Below are positions 16,849 to 25,579 of a stretch of DNA of 64,000 nt, piece by piece. The notes under the pieces are model-generated. The model saw only the letters and a program-made list of their open reading frames with translations. It was not told the origin of the DNA and did no database searches. The DNA comes from Amycolatopsis sp. NBC_00345 (GTDB lineage Bacteria; Actinomycetota; Actinomycetes; Mycobacteriales; Pseudonocardiaceae). Position 1 is the first letter of the stretch; every line of letters starts with the position of its first letter. The position numbers and the translations under genes are program-made. The stretch is from contig NZ_CP107995.1 in NCBI RefSeq assembly GCF_036116635.1, positions 2,790,001 through 2,854,000 of the forward strand, read 5' to 3'.

Positions 16849-17876
16849 GTATGGATAGTCATCCGGGTGGCTGGATTGTCGGTGCCGTACGGTACAAGAT
16901 CCAGATGCAGGTTTCCGAGGCGCAGCAAGCCTTCTTCGCGGCGCGGCGGCCGCGCAAGGATTCGCCGCACACCACTGCCGCTTATCGGCGCGACCTCGCC
17001 GGGATCACCACTCTCCTGCTGGCCGAGGCTGGCCGGTCCGAGGACGAGCTGGACGTCGAGCACCTGACTGCCCCGGTGCTGCGGGCGGCGTTCGGCGCGT
17101 TCGCCGACGGGCACGCGAAAAGCTCCGTGCTGCGGGCCTGGTCGACCTGGAACCAGTTCCTCACCTTCTGCGTGTCGGACGGGCTGCTGGCCGGCAACCC
17201 GATGGGCGCCGTGGCCCGGCCCAAGACTCCCCCTCTGACGCCGAAACCGTTGCGGGGTGAGGAAACCCCGGAGCGTCTGCTCGCCGCGGCGGCCGACGGT
17301 GCGCGGCGGGCGCGGGATCCGTGGCCGGAGCGGGACGTGCTGGTGCTCGCCCTCGGGCTGGTCGCCGGTCTGCGGGCGGCGGAGATGCGGGCGCTGGCAC
17401 CGCGATCGGTCGTGGGCCGTGCGGGTGAGCTGCGGCTGCACGTCCACGGGAAGGGCAGCCGGGACCGGTCGATCCCGGTGCAGCCGGTGCTGGCGAAGCT
17501 GATCGAGGCGTACGTCGAGTCGTGCCGGCGGAGGTTTCCCCGGCAGCGGTTCTCGTCGTCGGAGCCGTTGCTGCGGGATCGCGCGGGTGAGCCGATCGGG
17601 CGCGGGGCGCTGGAGTACCTGGTGAAGTCGTGTTACCGCTGGGCCGGTCTGCACGACCGGGTGCCCACGGGGGCGAACCTGCACGCTCTGCGGCACACCT
17701 TCGCGACCCGGCTGGCGGAGGACGGCGCGACGGCGTCGGAGATCATGAACCTGCTGGGCCACGCGAGCCTGGCGACGAGCCAGAACTACATCGAGGCGAC
17801 CGGGCGCGAGCAGCGGGCGGCCGCGGCGAGCAACCGGACCTACCGCGCGCTGGACGGGCTGGGCGCGCCGGAATGA
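16845..17876 (+). CDS. Tyrosine recombinase (XerC/D-like integrase)
   Basis: About 343 residues. All catalytic positions are visible: Arg I in LVAGLRAAEMRAL, Lys in HGKGSRDRSIP, HxxR in HALRHTFATRL, His in LGHASLATSQ and the nucleophile Tyr in NYIEAT. The N-terminal SAM-like core-binding domain (DSPHTTAAYRRDLAGI) is also present. The size fits XerC/XerD or a simple integrase. It starts about 0.5 kb from dif. It may be a Xer paralogue or an integrase captured at dif. The start is uncertain (ATG at 16845, 16851 or 16905). Nothing phage-like follows it. Confidence 0.88.
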   Translation: MSMDSHPGGWIVGAVRYKIQMQVSEAQQAFFAARRPRKDSPHTTAAYRRDLAGITTLLLAEAGRSEDELDVEHLTAPVLRAAFGAFADGHAKSSVLRAWSTWNQFLTFCVSDGLLAGNPMGAVARPKTPPLTPKPLRGEETPERLLAAAADGARRARDPWPERDVLVLALGLVAGLRAAEMRALAPRSVVGRAGELRLHVHGKGSRDRSIPVQPVLAKLIEAYVESCRRRFPRQRFSSSEPLLRDRAGEPIGRGALEYLVKSCYRWAGLHDRVPTGANLHALRHTFATRLAEDGATASEIMNLLGHASLATSQNYIEATGREQRAAAASNRTYRALDGLGAPE

Positions 17877-17970
17877 CCCGCTTGGTGAGCAAGCTGCAGT
17901 GGGGCCGTTCTGAGGACCGAGTCGCGAGCAGGCTGTCATGGGCCCGTTCCAGAGCTGGCTCCCGAGCGGG

Positions 17971-18366
17971 TCAGCGGAGTTGCTCGAGGTCCTTGGCCGC
18001 GTGCGCGATCTCTTCGGCGAGCTTCCGCAGTTCCCCCGCGGCGGCGCCGTCCTCGGCGGCCGTGACGATGTCCTCGGCGGCGCAGCGGAGCTGGAAGAGG
18101 CGGTCCTGCAGCGCGGCGATCTCGGTGTCGGACAGCACGACGGCGTCTTCGGGGAGGCCGCTGCGCTGCAGGGCGGTGCGGCGTTCGTACGCGCGCTGGC
18201 GGCAGGACTGCCCGCAGTAGCGGCGGCGCCGGCCGACGTTGCCGCCTTCGGGGAGGCGGCGGCCGCACCAGCCGCAGTGCTTGGGCGCGCTGGGGCGTCG
18301 CGGGACGACGAGCTCGTCTCCGGTCAGCGGGGCGTGTTCGGCCAGATCCCTCACCCGGCAGACCAT
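17971..18366 (-). CDS. Small zinc-ribbon-like protein of unknown function
   Basis: About 131 residues. It has a four-cysteine knuckle, CGWCGRRLPEGG...RRRRYCGQSC (CxxC...CxxxC), near residues 34-60, followed by basic QRAYERRTA, as in small nucleic-acid-binding proteins of actinobacteria. The C-terminal half is predicted helical with heptad-like leucines (LQDRLFQLRCAAEDIV), possibly a coiled coil. Divergent from the glycerophosphodiesterase gene. The start is uncertain (18366 or 18387). Confidence 0.65.
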   Translation of the reverse strand: MVCRVRDLAEHAPLTGDELVVPRRPSAPKHCGWCGRRLPEGGNVGRRRRYCGQSCRQRAYERRTALQRSGLPEDAVVLSDTEIAALQDRLFQLRCAAEDIVTAAEDGAAAGELRKLAEEIAHAAKDLEQLR

Positions 18367-18420
18367 AGCTGGCCATGGCTCGCTCATGCCGGGGCCATGC
18401 CGGAAGCGCACACTGGTTGG

Positions 18421-19206
18421 ATGCGCCCACCGTTTCCGTACCTGGCCGGCCCGCTCCCCCGTGCGTTCGCCCACCGGGGCTGGCACCTCGGTGAGCTGGC
18501 CGGGATGGAGAACTCGCTGCCGGCGTTCCGGCAGGCGGTGGCCGAGGGTTACCGGTACGTGGAGACGGATGTGCACGCGACGTCGGACGGCGTGGTCGTG
18601 GTGCACCACGACGGCACGCTGGACCGGACCACGGACGGCGGTGGGGAGATCGCGTCGCAGACGTGGGCGCAGCTGAAGAACGTGAAGGTCGGCGGGCGGG
18701 AGCCGTTGTCGCGGCTGGAGGACGTGCTGGAGGAGCTGCCCGAGGCGCGGTTCAACATCGACGTGAAGGCGAACAACGCGGTGGAGCCGTTCGTGCGGGT
18801 GCTGGAGCGGACGGGGGCGCGCGGCCGGGTGGCGGCGGCGTCGTTCTCGGACGCGCGGCTGGCGCGGCTGCGGCGGCTGGCGGGGCCGGAGCTGCTGACG
18901 GCGATGGGTCCGCGGTCGGTGCTGGCGTTGTGGGCTCAGGGGTGGGTGCCGGTGCTGCCGGTCGGACGGCTGGCGAGTGGCTGGCTGGCGCAGGTGCCGG
19001 TGCGGCAGGGGCCGTTGACGGTGGTGGACCGGTCGTTCGTGAAAGCGGCGGAGCGCGCGGGGGCCGAGGTGCACACGTGGACGATCGACGATCCGGCGCA
19101 GATGCGGGAGCTGCTGGACCTGGGTGTGCACGGGATCGTGACGGATCGGCCGGACCTGCTGCGTGACGTGCTGGTTGAGCGGGGTGCGTGGCAGCAGGCC
19201 GAGTGA
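18421..19206 (+). CDS. Glycerophosphodiester phosphodiesterase
   Basis: A 261-residue GDPD-family TIM barrel. It has AHRGWHLGELAGMENSLPAF (catalytic HR and metal-binding E-N), YVETDVHATSDGVVVVHHD (metal ligands E, D and catalytic H), NIDVKANNA, and the C-terminal VHTWTIDDPAQM...GIVTDRPDLL. It hydrolyses glycerophosphodiesters to sn-glycerol 3-phosphate and an alcohol, in phospholipid turnover. No signal peptide, so cytoplasmic. Confidence 0.93.
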   Translation: MRPPFPYLAGPLPRAFAHRGWHLGELAGMENSLPAFRQAVAEGYRYVETDVHATSDGVVVVHHDGTLDRTTDGGGEIASQTWAQLKNVKVGGREPLSRLEDVLEELPEARFNIDVKANNAVEPFVRVLERTGARGRVAAASFSDARLARLRRLAGPELLTAMGPRSVLALWAQGWVPVLPVGRLASGWLAQVPVRQGPLTVVDRSFVKAAERAGAEVHTWTIDDPAQMRELLDLGVHGIVTDRPDLLRDVLVERGAWQQAE

Positions 19207-19255
19207 GCGCCGGCTGCGCTGACGGCTGACCAGCGCGCCGCGGCTGGCTCGCGCA

Positions 19256-19310
19256 CGCCGTTAAGGACTCCTTACCGGCGTCCCACGCGGGTAAGGAGTC
19301 CTTAACGGCG
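19256..19310. repeat. Long perfect inverted repeat, probable bidirectional terminator
   Basis: A 21-bp arm (19256-19276) is exactly repeated in inverse at 19290-19310 with a 13-base loop. Each arm is itself almost palindromic around GACTC (TTAAGGACTCCTTA), so four-way folding is possible. It lies between the converging glycerophosphodiesterase and transglycosylase genes, the right place for a bidirectional terminator. The AT-containing nested symmetry is unusual for a terminator in this genome and suggests a dispersed intergenic repeat. Confidence 0.75.
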
Positions 19311-19339
19311 GTTCTGCGCGCGGACCGGCAGCAGGCGGG

Positions 19340-20041
19340 TCAGCGGGGCGGTTTGCCCTGCCAGGCGGCTTTCCAGGTCTTGGGGCCGAGGCGGCCGGAG
19401 TCGTTGATGCCGTTGGCGCGCTGGAGGGCGAGGACGGCGTCGCGGGTCTTGTCGTAGTAGCAGCCGGTGCCGGTGAAGCCGTAGCCGAAGGCGTTCATGC
19501 GGAGCTGGAAGGTCTTGAGGGCGGGCGCGCAGTCGCCGTAGGCGTAGACGAGGCCGGGCCAGTCGGGCATCGCGCCGGAGGGCGGTGCCGGGGCGGGCTG
19601 GGGTTTCGGCGCGGGTGGGGCGGGGAGGCCGCCGCCGCCCATGTAGGCGGATTCGTCGTAGGAGGGGACGCGTTTGCTGCGGGCGTCGCCGTCGGCGGCG
19701 AGGCTGAGCATGCCGGCGCACTGCCAGGGCTGCCAGCCGCGCATGCGGTACAGGTAGAGCGCGCGGTAGTCCTGTTCGCGGGGGCTGGCCTGGTCGGGGC
19801 GGCCCTGTCCGCCGACGCTGCGCCAGGTGTCGAGGTTGAACTGGTAGGCGCCGAAGTAGCCGTTGCCGGTGTTGGTGTTGTAGCGGCCGCTGGCCTCGCA
19901 CATGCGGAGTTTGGCCCAGGAGCTGGAACTGGGGTCCGCGGACGCGGCGCCGGTGACGGCGAGCTGCAAGCCCAGTACGGCCAGGGCGAGGATCAGGCAT
20001 CTCGCCGCGAGCCGGTGAGCAGTGCGAACGCGGTTGGTCAT
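19340..20041 (-). CDS. Secreted Rpf/transglycosylase-like protein with peptidoglycan-binding end
   Basis: About 233 residues. The signal peptide is RCLILALAVLGLQLAVTGAASA with an Ala-x-Ala cleavage site. Then comes a transglycosylase/resuscitation-factor core (WAKLRMCEASGRYNTNTGNGYFGAYQFNLDTWRSVGG; Glu in CEAS is catalytic), a Pro/Ala-rich linker, and a C-terminal peptidoglycan-binding-like domain (LKTFQLRMNAFGYGFTGTGCYYDKTRDAVLALQRANGI). It cleaves or remodels peptidoglycan outside the cell, often linked to growth resumption. No recognisable ydaO riboswitch was seen in the leader. Confidence 0.88.
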   Translation of the reverse strand: MTNRVRTAHRLAARCLILALAVLGLQLAVTGAASADPSSSSWAKLRMCEASGRYNTNTGNGYFGAYQFNLDTWRSVGGQGRPDQASPREQDYRALYLYRMRGWQPWQCAGMLSLAADGDARSKRVPSYDESAYMGGGGLPAPPAPKPQPAPAPPSGAMPDWPGLVYAYGDCAPALKTFQLRMNAFGYGFTGTGCYYDKTRDAVLALQRANGINDSGRLGPKTWKAAWQGKPPR

Positions 20042-20286
20042 GGGTGCACAGTAAGCAGGAGCCCCACTGTCCACAAGAGTCACACGACGAACACCAGTCT
20101 CACATGAACCATTGAAAAACCGGGTCAACGACACGCGCGAAACGCGATTCCGGCGACCATTCGGAGTAGTGCCGATGATCTTCGGCGACGAACCGGACAC
20201 GGTTTCGCTCATTCGGCGGTGTCGCCGGTCGCCACCCCAGTAGTGTGCCGCCTGACCTGGAGGTTCGTGACCGACGAGGAGCCTGG

Positions 20287-21687
20287 ATGACGCTGGCCGA
20301 CACCCGTGACAGGAAGCGGGAACGGTGGGGCTGGTACTTCTACGACTGGGCGAATTCCCCGTTCTATTCATCGGTCACGACGGTGTTCGGCGCGCTCTAC
20401 ATGAGCACGATCGCGGCCGCGGACGCGAAGCAGAACATCACCCTTAACGGGGACAGGCCTTGTGTCGACGCCACGGGTGCGGACGACAAGCTGCAGAACT
20501 GCGACGTGTCGCTGTTCGGGCTCCATTTCCCCGCCGGTTCGATGTGGGGTTACCTGCTGTCGGCGGCGACGGTGGTGCAGGTGCTGGTGCTGCCGATCGC
20601 GGGCGCGGTGGCGGACCGGAGCCGGCACAAGCGGCGGATCCTGGGCGGGTTCGCGCTGCTGGGCGCGGTGGCGTCGGCGCTGATGTTCTTCATGGCCGGC
20701 TCGGACTGGCAGCTGGGCGCGGTGTTGTTCATCGTCGCGAACATCGGGTACGGCGGTTCGCTGGTCGTCTACTACTCGTTCCTGGTGGACATCGCGGAGC
20801 CGGACGAGCGGGACGACGTGTCGGCGAAGGGGTGGGCGTTCGGTTACCTGGGTGGCGGGGTGGCGCTGGCGTTGCAGCTGGTCTTCTACCTGAGCCGGGA
20901 CTCGCTGGGGGTCAGCACGGAGACGGCGGTGCGGATCTGCTTCCTGACGTCGGGGCTGTGGTGGGCGGTGTTCACGGTGCCGACGTTGCGGGCGCTCCCC
21001 CGCGTCCACGTGCCGGTGGCGGTCGAGCGCGGGGTGTCGGTGCTGCGGGCGGGGTTCCGGGAGCTGCGGCAGACGCTGGGTGAGGCCCGGAAGTTCCCGC
21101 TGACGCTGGCGTTCCTGGGCAGTTACCTGCTGTACGCGGACGGGATCAACACGGTGGTGAGCGTGTCGGCGCAGTACGGGAAGGACGAGCTGCGGTTCTC
21201 CGACGAGGTGCTGATCGTGACGGTGCTGGTGATCCAGTTCCTCGCGTACGCGGGCGGGGTGCTGCACGGGCTGGTGGCGCGGCGGCTCGGCGCGAAGCGG
21301 ACGATCCTGGGCAGCCTGGTGCTGTGGGTGGTGGTGCTGGTGGCCGCGTATTTCGTGCAGCCGGCGCAGCCGTTGCAGTTCTACGCGCTGGCGGTGGGGA
21401 TCGGGCTGGTGCTGGGCGGCACGAACGCGCTGTCGCGGTCGTTGTTCAGCCAGCTGATCCCGGCCGGGAAGGACGCGCAGTACTACTCGCTCTACGTCGT
21501 CGGGGAGAAGGGCACGTCGTGGCTGGGGCCGCTGGTGTTCGCGGGTGTGGGGCAGGCGACGGGGTCGTTCCGGCTGGCGATCGTGGCGCTGGTGGTGTTC
21601 TTCGTGCTCGGGCTGGTCTTCGTGGCGCTGGTGCCGGTGCGGCGCGCGATCGTCGCCGCGGGGAACCGTCCGCCGGAGGTGCTGTGA
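20287..21687 (+). CDS. MFS transporter, UMF1/Atg22-like
   Basis: A 466-residue integral membrane protein with about twelve transmembrane stretches. The N-terminus RWGWYFYDWANSPFYSSVTTVFGALYM is the hallmark of the UMF1 (Atg22-like) group of the major facilitator superfamily. These proteins are thought to export amino acids or related small molecules. A long extracellular loop with two cysteines (GDRPCVDATGADDKLQNCDVS) follows the first helix. The ATG at 20287 has GAGGAG upstream. Confidence 0.9.
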   Translation: MTLADTRDRKRERWGWYFYDWANSPFYSSVTTVFGALYMSTIAAADAKQNITLNGDRPCVDATGADDKLQNCDVSLFGLHFPAGSMWGYLLSAATVVQVLVLPIAGAVADRSRHKRRILGGFALLGAVASALMFFMAGSDWQLGAVLFIVANIGYGGSLVVYYSFLVDIAEPDERDDVSAKGWAFGYLGGGVALALQLVFYLSRDSLGVSTETAVRICFLTSGLWWAVFTVPTLRALPRVHVPVAVERGVSVLRAGFRELRQTLGEARKFPLTLAFLGSYLLYADGINTVVSVSAQYGKDELRFSDEVLIVTVLVIQFLAYAGGVLHGLVARRLGAKRTILGSLVLWVVVLVAAYFVQPAQPLQFYALAVGIGLVLGGTNALSRSLFSQLIPAGKDAQYYSLYVVGEKGTSWLGPLVFAGVGQATGSFRLAIVALVVFFVLGLVFVALVPVRRAIVAAGNRPPEVL

Positions 21688-21708
21688 GCCCCGATAGGGT
21701 CGAACGTC

Positions 21709-22488
21709 GTGACTGCGCTCAACGACAGCGGGCTCGACGCTCCCCCGCCCGCGGAAGACCCCACCGACGCCCTGTCCCCGGTTCCCCCGGCGGGCGCGCG
21801 GCGGAGCGCTGTCCCCGGTGGCCGGCTGAAGTTCTGTTACGGCCCGATGGACTGCGGGAAGTCGACGCTCGCGCTGCAGATCGACCACAACCACGCGCGG
21901 CAGGGCCGTCGCGGGCTGGTGCTGGTGCGCCACGACCGGTCGGGGGTGCCGCAGATCACCAGCCGGATCGGGATCACGCGGCGGGCGACGGAGGTCGGCA
22001 CGGACACGGATGTGCGGGAGCTGGTGCGCGCGCAGTGGGCGCGGGGGCAGCACGTCGACTACATCATCGTGGACGAGGCGCAGTTCCTCTCCCCCGCGCA
22101 GGTGGACCAGCTGGCGGAGCTGGCCGACGAGGTGCGTATCGACGTGTACTGCTTCGGCATCGCTACCGATTTCCGGAGCCGGCTGTTCCCGGGGGCGGCG
22201 CGGCTGTTCGAAGTGGCCGACGACCTGCAGCCGGTGCAGGTGGAGGTGCTGTGCTGGTGTGGGCTGCCGGGCCGCTTCAACGCCCGGGTAAGAGATGACA
22301 AAATCCTCCGCGAGGGCGACACTGTTGTAGTAGCAGATACCGAACAATCCGTAGTTGAAACTTCAGCTTCGGTACGATCTGATGCCGAATCGGCTACGGT
22401 CCGTTATCAGGTACTCTGCCGCCGACACTTCCGTTCGGGCGACCTGGGTCCCGCGACCGAGCACCACGGTCAGTTACGGTTGTCGTGA
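21709..22488 (+). CDS. tdk: Thymidine kinase (type II)
   Basis: 259 residues, starting with GTG. The P-loop is FCYGPMDCGKSTLALQ; VDEAQF is the Walker B/lid region; the zinc-ribbon cysteines are CWCG and C...H near the C-terminus. It phosphorylates thymidine to dTMP in nucleotide salvage. The first ~40 residues are a Pro/Ala-rich extension, common in actinobacteria. From about 22288 to the stop, base composition and codon use shift to A/T-rich codons (GTA, GAA, TCA, GTT), unlike the rest of the gene. Confidence 0.93.
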   Translation: MTALNDSGLDAPPPAEDPTDALSPVPPAGARRSAVPGGRLKFCYGPMDCGKSTLALQIDHNHARQGRRGLVLVRHDRSGVPQITSRIGITRRATEVGTDTDVRELVRAQWARGQHVDYIIVDEAQFLSPAQVDQLAELADEVRIDVYCFGIATDFRSRLFPGAARLFEVADDLQPVQVEVLCWCGLPGRFNARVRDDKILREGDTVVVADTEQSVVETSASVRSDAESATVRYQVLCRRHFRSGDLGPATEHHGQLRLS

Positions 22489-22632
22489 ACACAGGGTCAG
22501 TAGCCCAACTGGGGGATATCCGCACTAAGAAGGCGGTGACCGCGTCATGCCAGAGCGCGAAACGTCTCCTAGTAGTGGAAGCTGACGCCGAGGGGTGACA
22601 CAGCTCATCGTGAGCAACGACATGATGTCCCG

Positions 22633-22658
22633 GGAATCCCTCGGACGCCAAGTTCGTT
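22633..22658 (+). promoter_or_regulatory. Sigma-R (SigH-type) promoter of rbpA
   Basis: GGAAT at 22633-22637, then exactly 18 bases, then GTT at 22656-22658. This is the consensus of the thiol-oxidative-stress sigma factors of actinobacteria (SigR in Streptomyces). rbpA is a known SigR target in S. coelicolor, so place and gene agree. The leader to the ATG at 22714 would be about 45-50 bases. Confidence 0.8.
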
Positions 22659-22713
22659 GCATAGGGTAAGCACCACCCCGGCTCCACCCGGAGCTGACTG
22701 AAAGGACTCCATC

Positions 22714-23061
22714 ATGGCCGACCGTGTTCTCCGTGGAAGCCGGCTGGGAGCGGTCAGCTACGAGACCGACCGCAACCACGATCTCGCCCCGCGCCGCACC
22801 GTGCGCTACGCCTGCCCCAAGAACCACGAGTTCGAGGTGCCGTTCTCCGACGACGCCGAGATTCCGACGGTGTGGGAGTGCAGGCTGCACGGCAGCGAGT
22901 CCGAGATCGTCGATGGCGGGCAGCCCGAGCAGAAGAAGACCAAGCCCCCCAGGACGCACTGGGACATGTTGCTGGAGCGCCGCTCCATTCCTGAGCTCGA
23001 GGATCTGCTGAACGAACGTCTCGCCGAGCTCAAGGGACGTCGGACCAGCCGGTCCGCGTGA
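22714..23061 (+). CDS. rbpA: RNA polymerase-binding protein RbpA
   Basis: 115 residues, closely matching RbpA: N-terminal MADRVLRGSRLGAVSYETDRN, core zinc-binding/barrel region (VRYACPKNHEFEVPFSDDAEIPTVWECRLHG) and the C-terminal sigma-interaction helix region (THWDMLLERRSIPELEDLLNERL). It binds RNA polymerase and the primary sigma factor, stabilises open complexes and affects rifampicin tolerance. It is preceded by a SigR-type promoter and followed by a strong terminator, so it is a single-gene unit. Confidence 0.97.
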   Translation: MADRVLRGSRLGAVSYETDRNHDLAPRRTVRYACPKNHEFEVPFSDDAEIPTVWECRLHGSESEIVDGGQPEQKKTKPPRTHWDMLLERRSIPELEDLLNERLAELKGRRTSRSA

Positions 23062-23092
23062 GTCTCGGCCAGTAGCTGGCTCCCACCACAGG

Positions 23093-23126
23093 AAAGCCCC
23101 CGTGACCTCCCCCCACGGGGGCTTTT
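23093..23126 (+). terminator. Rho-independent terminator of rbpA
   Basis: AAAGCCCCCGTG (23093-23104) pairs with CACGGGGGCTTTT (23114-23126), ending in a T run, 32 bases after the rbpA stop. A good canonical terminator. Confidence 0.9.
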
Positions 23127-23213
23127 CGCTGTCCTGGCCCGGTCGCCGGGGTGGCGGAAGCAGGCCCGATGACCCCGGTTCGGCAGCGGCCGCCGGGGTG
23201 GGAAAGTGGGGTG

Positions 23214-25265
23214 ATGACCTCCCTGCCCGAACAGCTGGCCCGCACGCGGCGGTTCACCCTCGGCGCGCCGGACCGGTTCGCCCTGGCCCGGGGCGGGGCG
23301 GCGGTGCTGTTCGTGCGCGGCCGTGACGGTGAAGACCCGCTGGACTGTCTGTGGGCGCTGGACCTTGATTCGGGGACCGAGAGGCTGCTGGCGGATCCCG
23401 CCGAGCTGTCCGGCCCGACGTCTGTGGGTATCGGCGCCTTCGCGACGGGCGGCTCGCTGGTGGCGTTCGCCCACGGCGGGAGCTTGTGGACGGTCGACGT
23501 CGGCGGCGGGCCCGTGCGACGGCTTCCGGTCGAAGGCCCGGTCACCGACCCGCGGCCCGACCCGAGCGGCACGCGCGTCGCGTACGTCCGTGACGGCGCC
23601 CTGCGGGTGGTCGAGGCCGACGGGACCGGCGACCGGGCGATCCTGGTGCCCGGCTCCCCCGGCGTCGCGTTCGGCGTCGGCGAGCACACGGACGACGGCT
23701 ACTGGTGGTCGCCGGACGGGTCGCGGCTACTGGTCACCCGCGTGGACGCCGGCGAGGTGGCGCTCTGGCACACCACCGACCCGACACGGCCGGACCTGCC
23801 CGCGCGAGCGTTCCGCTACGCCGCGGTCGGCCAGGCCAACGCCGACGTCGCGCTGTGGATCGCGGGACTGGACGGCACGCGCGCCGAGGTGCAGTGGGAC
23901 CGGGGCGCGTTCGAGTACCTGGTCGACGCTTCCTGGACTACCCACGGGCCCAGCGCCCTCGTGCAGTCGCGAGACCAGCAGACCGTCCGGTTCCTCGGCA
24001 TCGACGCGGTCAGCGGGGCGACGACCGTCCGGCACGAGCAACGGGACGCGTGCTGGGTGCAGGTCGTGCCCGGCCTGCCCGCGCGGACGGGCGCCGGTGC
24101 CGTCGTGGCGCACGCCGATGAACCCGGCACGCGGCGGCTGACGGTGGACGGTGTGGCCGTCACGCCGCCGGGGCTGCAGCTTCGGGCCGTGCTGGACGTC
24201 GACGGCGACGACGTGCTGTTCACCGCGTCCGACGAGCCCACCGAAACCCACCTCTGGCGCTGGCGGGCCGCGGACGGTCTCCGGCGGCTCAGCTCCGGGC
24301 CGGGCGTCCACTCCGGGGTACGGCGCAGCGGCACGCTGGTTCAGGTCGCCCACGGCCCGGAGTCCCCCGGCGGCCGCGTGACGGTCGTGCGTGAGGGGAA
24401 GCCGCCGGTGCCGCTCGCGTCGCTGGTGGCGCGGCCGGTGCTGGACGTCCACGCGACCCAGCTCGTACTCGGGCCGCGCGAGCTGCGTGCGGCGCTGTAC
24501 CTGCCGTCGTGGCACCGCTCAGGTGACCGCTTGCCCGTGCTGCTCGACCCGTACGGCGGAGCGGCACGGCAGCGCGTCACGACTGAGCTGGATTGGCGTT
24601 CGCTGGTGGCCCAGTGGTTCGCGGAGCAGGGTTTCGCCGTCCTGGTCGCCGACGGCGCCGGCACCCCCGGGCGCGGGCCCGCCTGGGAGCGCGAGGTGCG
24701 CGGTGACCTGCTCGGCCCGGTGCTGGACGACCAGGTCACCGCGCTGCACGAGGCCGCGCGCCGGTATCCCGAGCTCGACCTGGACCGCGTCGGCATCCGC
24801 GGCTGGTCCTTCGGCGGCTCGCTCGCGATGTTCGCCGTCCTGCGGCGGCCGGACGTCTTCCACGCGGCGGTCGCCGGCGCGGGCGTCACCGATCAGCGGC
24901 TGTACAACGCCCGCTGGCGTGAACGGTTCCTCGGCCACCCCGCCGGCTTCCCCGATCGGTACGACGCGCTGTCGCTGGTGAGTGCCGCGCCGTCGCTGAC
25001 CCGGCCGCTGCTGCTGATGCACGGGCTCGCGGACGACAACGTGCACCCGGCGAACACCGTGCGCCTGTCCGCCGCGCTACTGGCTGCCGGGCGTCCGTAC
25101 GAGGTGGTGTTCCTGCCCGGCGCCGGGCATCAGGTGATGGGGTCGCCGTTCACCGTGGGCGTGCTGCGGCGTCAGCTCGGGTTTCTTCAGCACCATCTGG
25201 CGTCACCGGCCAGGTCCGGAGATATCGACCGATTCGCGGCGAATCCGCATATTGTGGGGCGATGA
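23214..25265 (+). CDS. S9-family prolyl oligopeptidase-like serine peptidase
   Basis: About 683 residues. The N-terminal ~420 residues are a beta-propeller with DPP4-type repeats (YWWSPDGSRLLVTRVD). The C-terminal alpha/beta-hydrolase domain has the catalytic Ser in IRGWSFGGSLAMF, Asp in HGLADDNVHP and His in LPGAGHQVMG. It is probably a cytoplasmic dipeptidyl-peptidase IV-like enzyme that cleaves after proline in short peptides. The ATG at 23214 follows GGAAAG. The next small gene overlaps its stop (ATGA). Confidence 0.92.
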   Translation: MTSLPEQLARTRRFTLGAPDRFALARGGAAVLFVRGRDGEDPLDCLWALDLDSGTERLLADPAELSGPTSVGIGAFATGGSLVAFAHGGSLWTVDVGGGPVRRLPVEGPVTDPRPDPSGTRVAYVRDGALRVVEADGTGDRAILVPGSPGVAFGVGEHTDDGYWWSPDGSRLLVTRVDAGEVALWHTTDPTRPDLPARAFRYAAVGQANADVALWIAGLDGTRAEVQWDRGAFEYLVDASWTTHGPSALVQSRDQQTVRFLGIDAVSGATTVRHEQRDACWVQVVPGLPARTGAGAVVAHADEPGTRRLTVDGVAVTPPGLQLRAVLDVDGDDVLFTASDEPTETHLWRWRAADGLRRLSSGPGVHSGVRRSGTLVQVAHGPESPGGRVTVVREGKPPVPLASLVARPVLDVHATQLVLGPRELRAALYLPSWHRSGDRLPVLLDPYGGAARQRVTTELDWRSLVAQWFAEQGFAVLVADGAGTPGRGPAWEREVRGDLLGPVLDDQVTALHEAARRYPELDLDRVGIRGWSFGGSLAMFAVLRRPDVFHAAVAGAGVTDQRLYNARWRERFLGHPAGFPDRYDALSLVSAAPSLTRPLLLMHGLADDNVHPANTVRLSAALLAAGRPYEVVFLPGAGHQVMGSPFTVGVLRRQLGFLQHHLASPARSGDIDRFAANPHIVGR

Positions 25266-25543
25266 CTGAGCCCAGACGTGGCGGTTCCCGGAACTCCGAC
25301 GGGCCCGACCGGACTCCGGAGGAACTGGCCCGCCTGCTGCGGGCCAAGGCCAGGAGTGCCGCGGCCTCGGCGTTGCGCGAGGGGCTGGAGGAGATCGAGG
25401 ACCGCTACGGCCAGCACGTCGCGGACGACGTGGCCGGCCTGGCCGACGTCGACGAGGTGTTCGCCGGGCTGGCGGACCGCGAAGCCGAGGCGCGCCGGGA
25501 CGACGATGGGCCGTGGGAGTTCAAATCGCTGCCCGCGGTGTGA
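25262..25543 (+). CDS. Hypothetical 93-residue acidic protein
   Basis: Its ATG overlaps the stop of the S9 peptidase, so it is co-translated. The protein is hydrophilic and highly charged with a helical middle (EELARLLRAKARSAAASALREGLEEIEDRY). No family is recognised. Coding is supported by the overlap and by a sensible composition. A role together with the peptidase is only inferred from position. Confidence 0.6.
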   Translation: MTEPRRGGSRNSDGPDRTPEELARLLRAKARSAAASALREGLEEIEDRYGQHVADDVAGLADVDEVFAGLADREAEARRDDDGPWEFKSLPAV

Positions 25544-25579
25544 CCGGGGATCCGTTCCGGCGACCGGAAGGCCCGTGGG

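Noticed and set aside
20042..20286. A c-di-AMP (ydaO) riboswitch before the transglycosylase gene
   Set aside because: Such riboswitches often precede Rpf-like genes, but I could not find the conserved core sequences in this leader.
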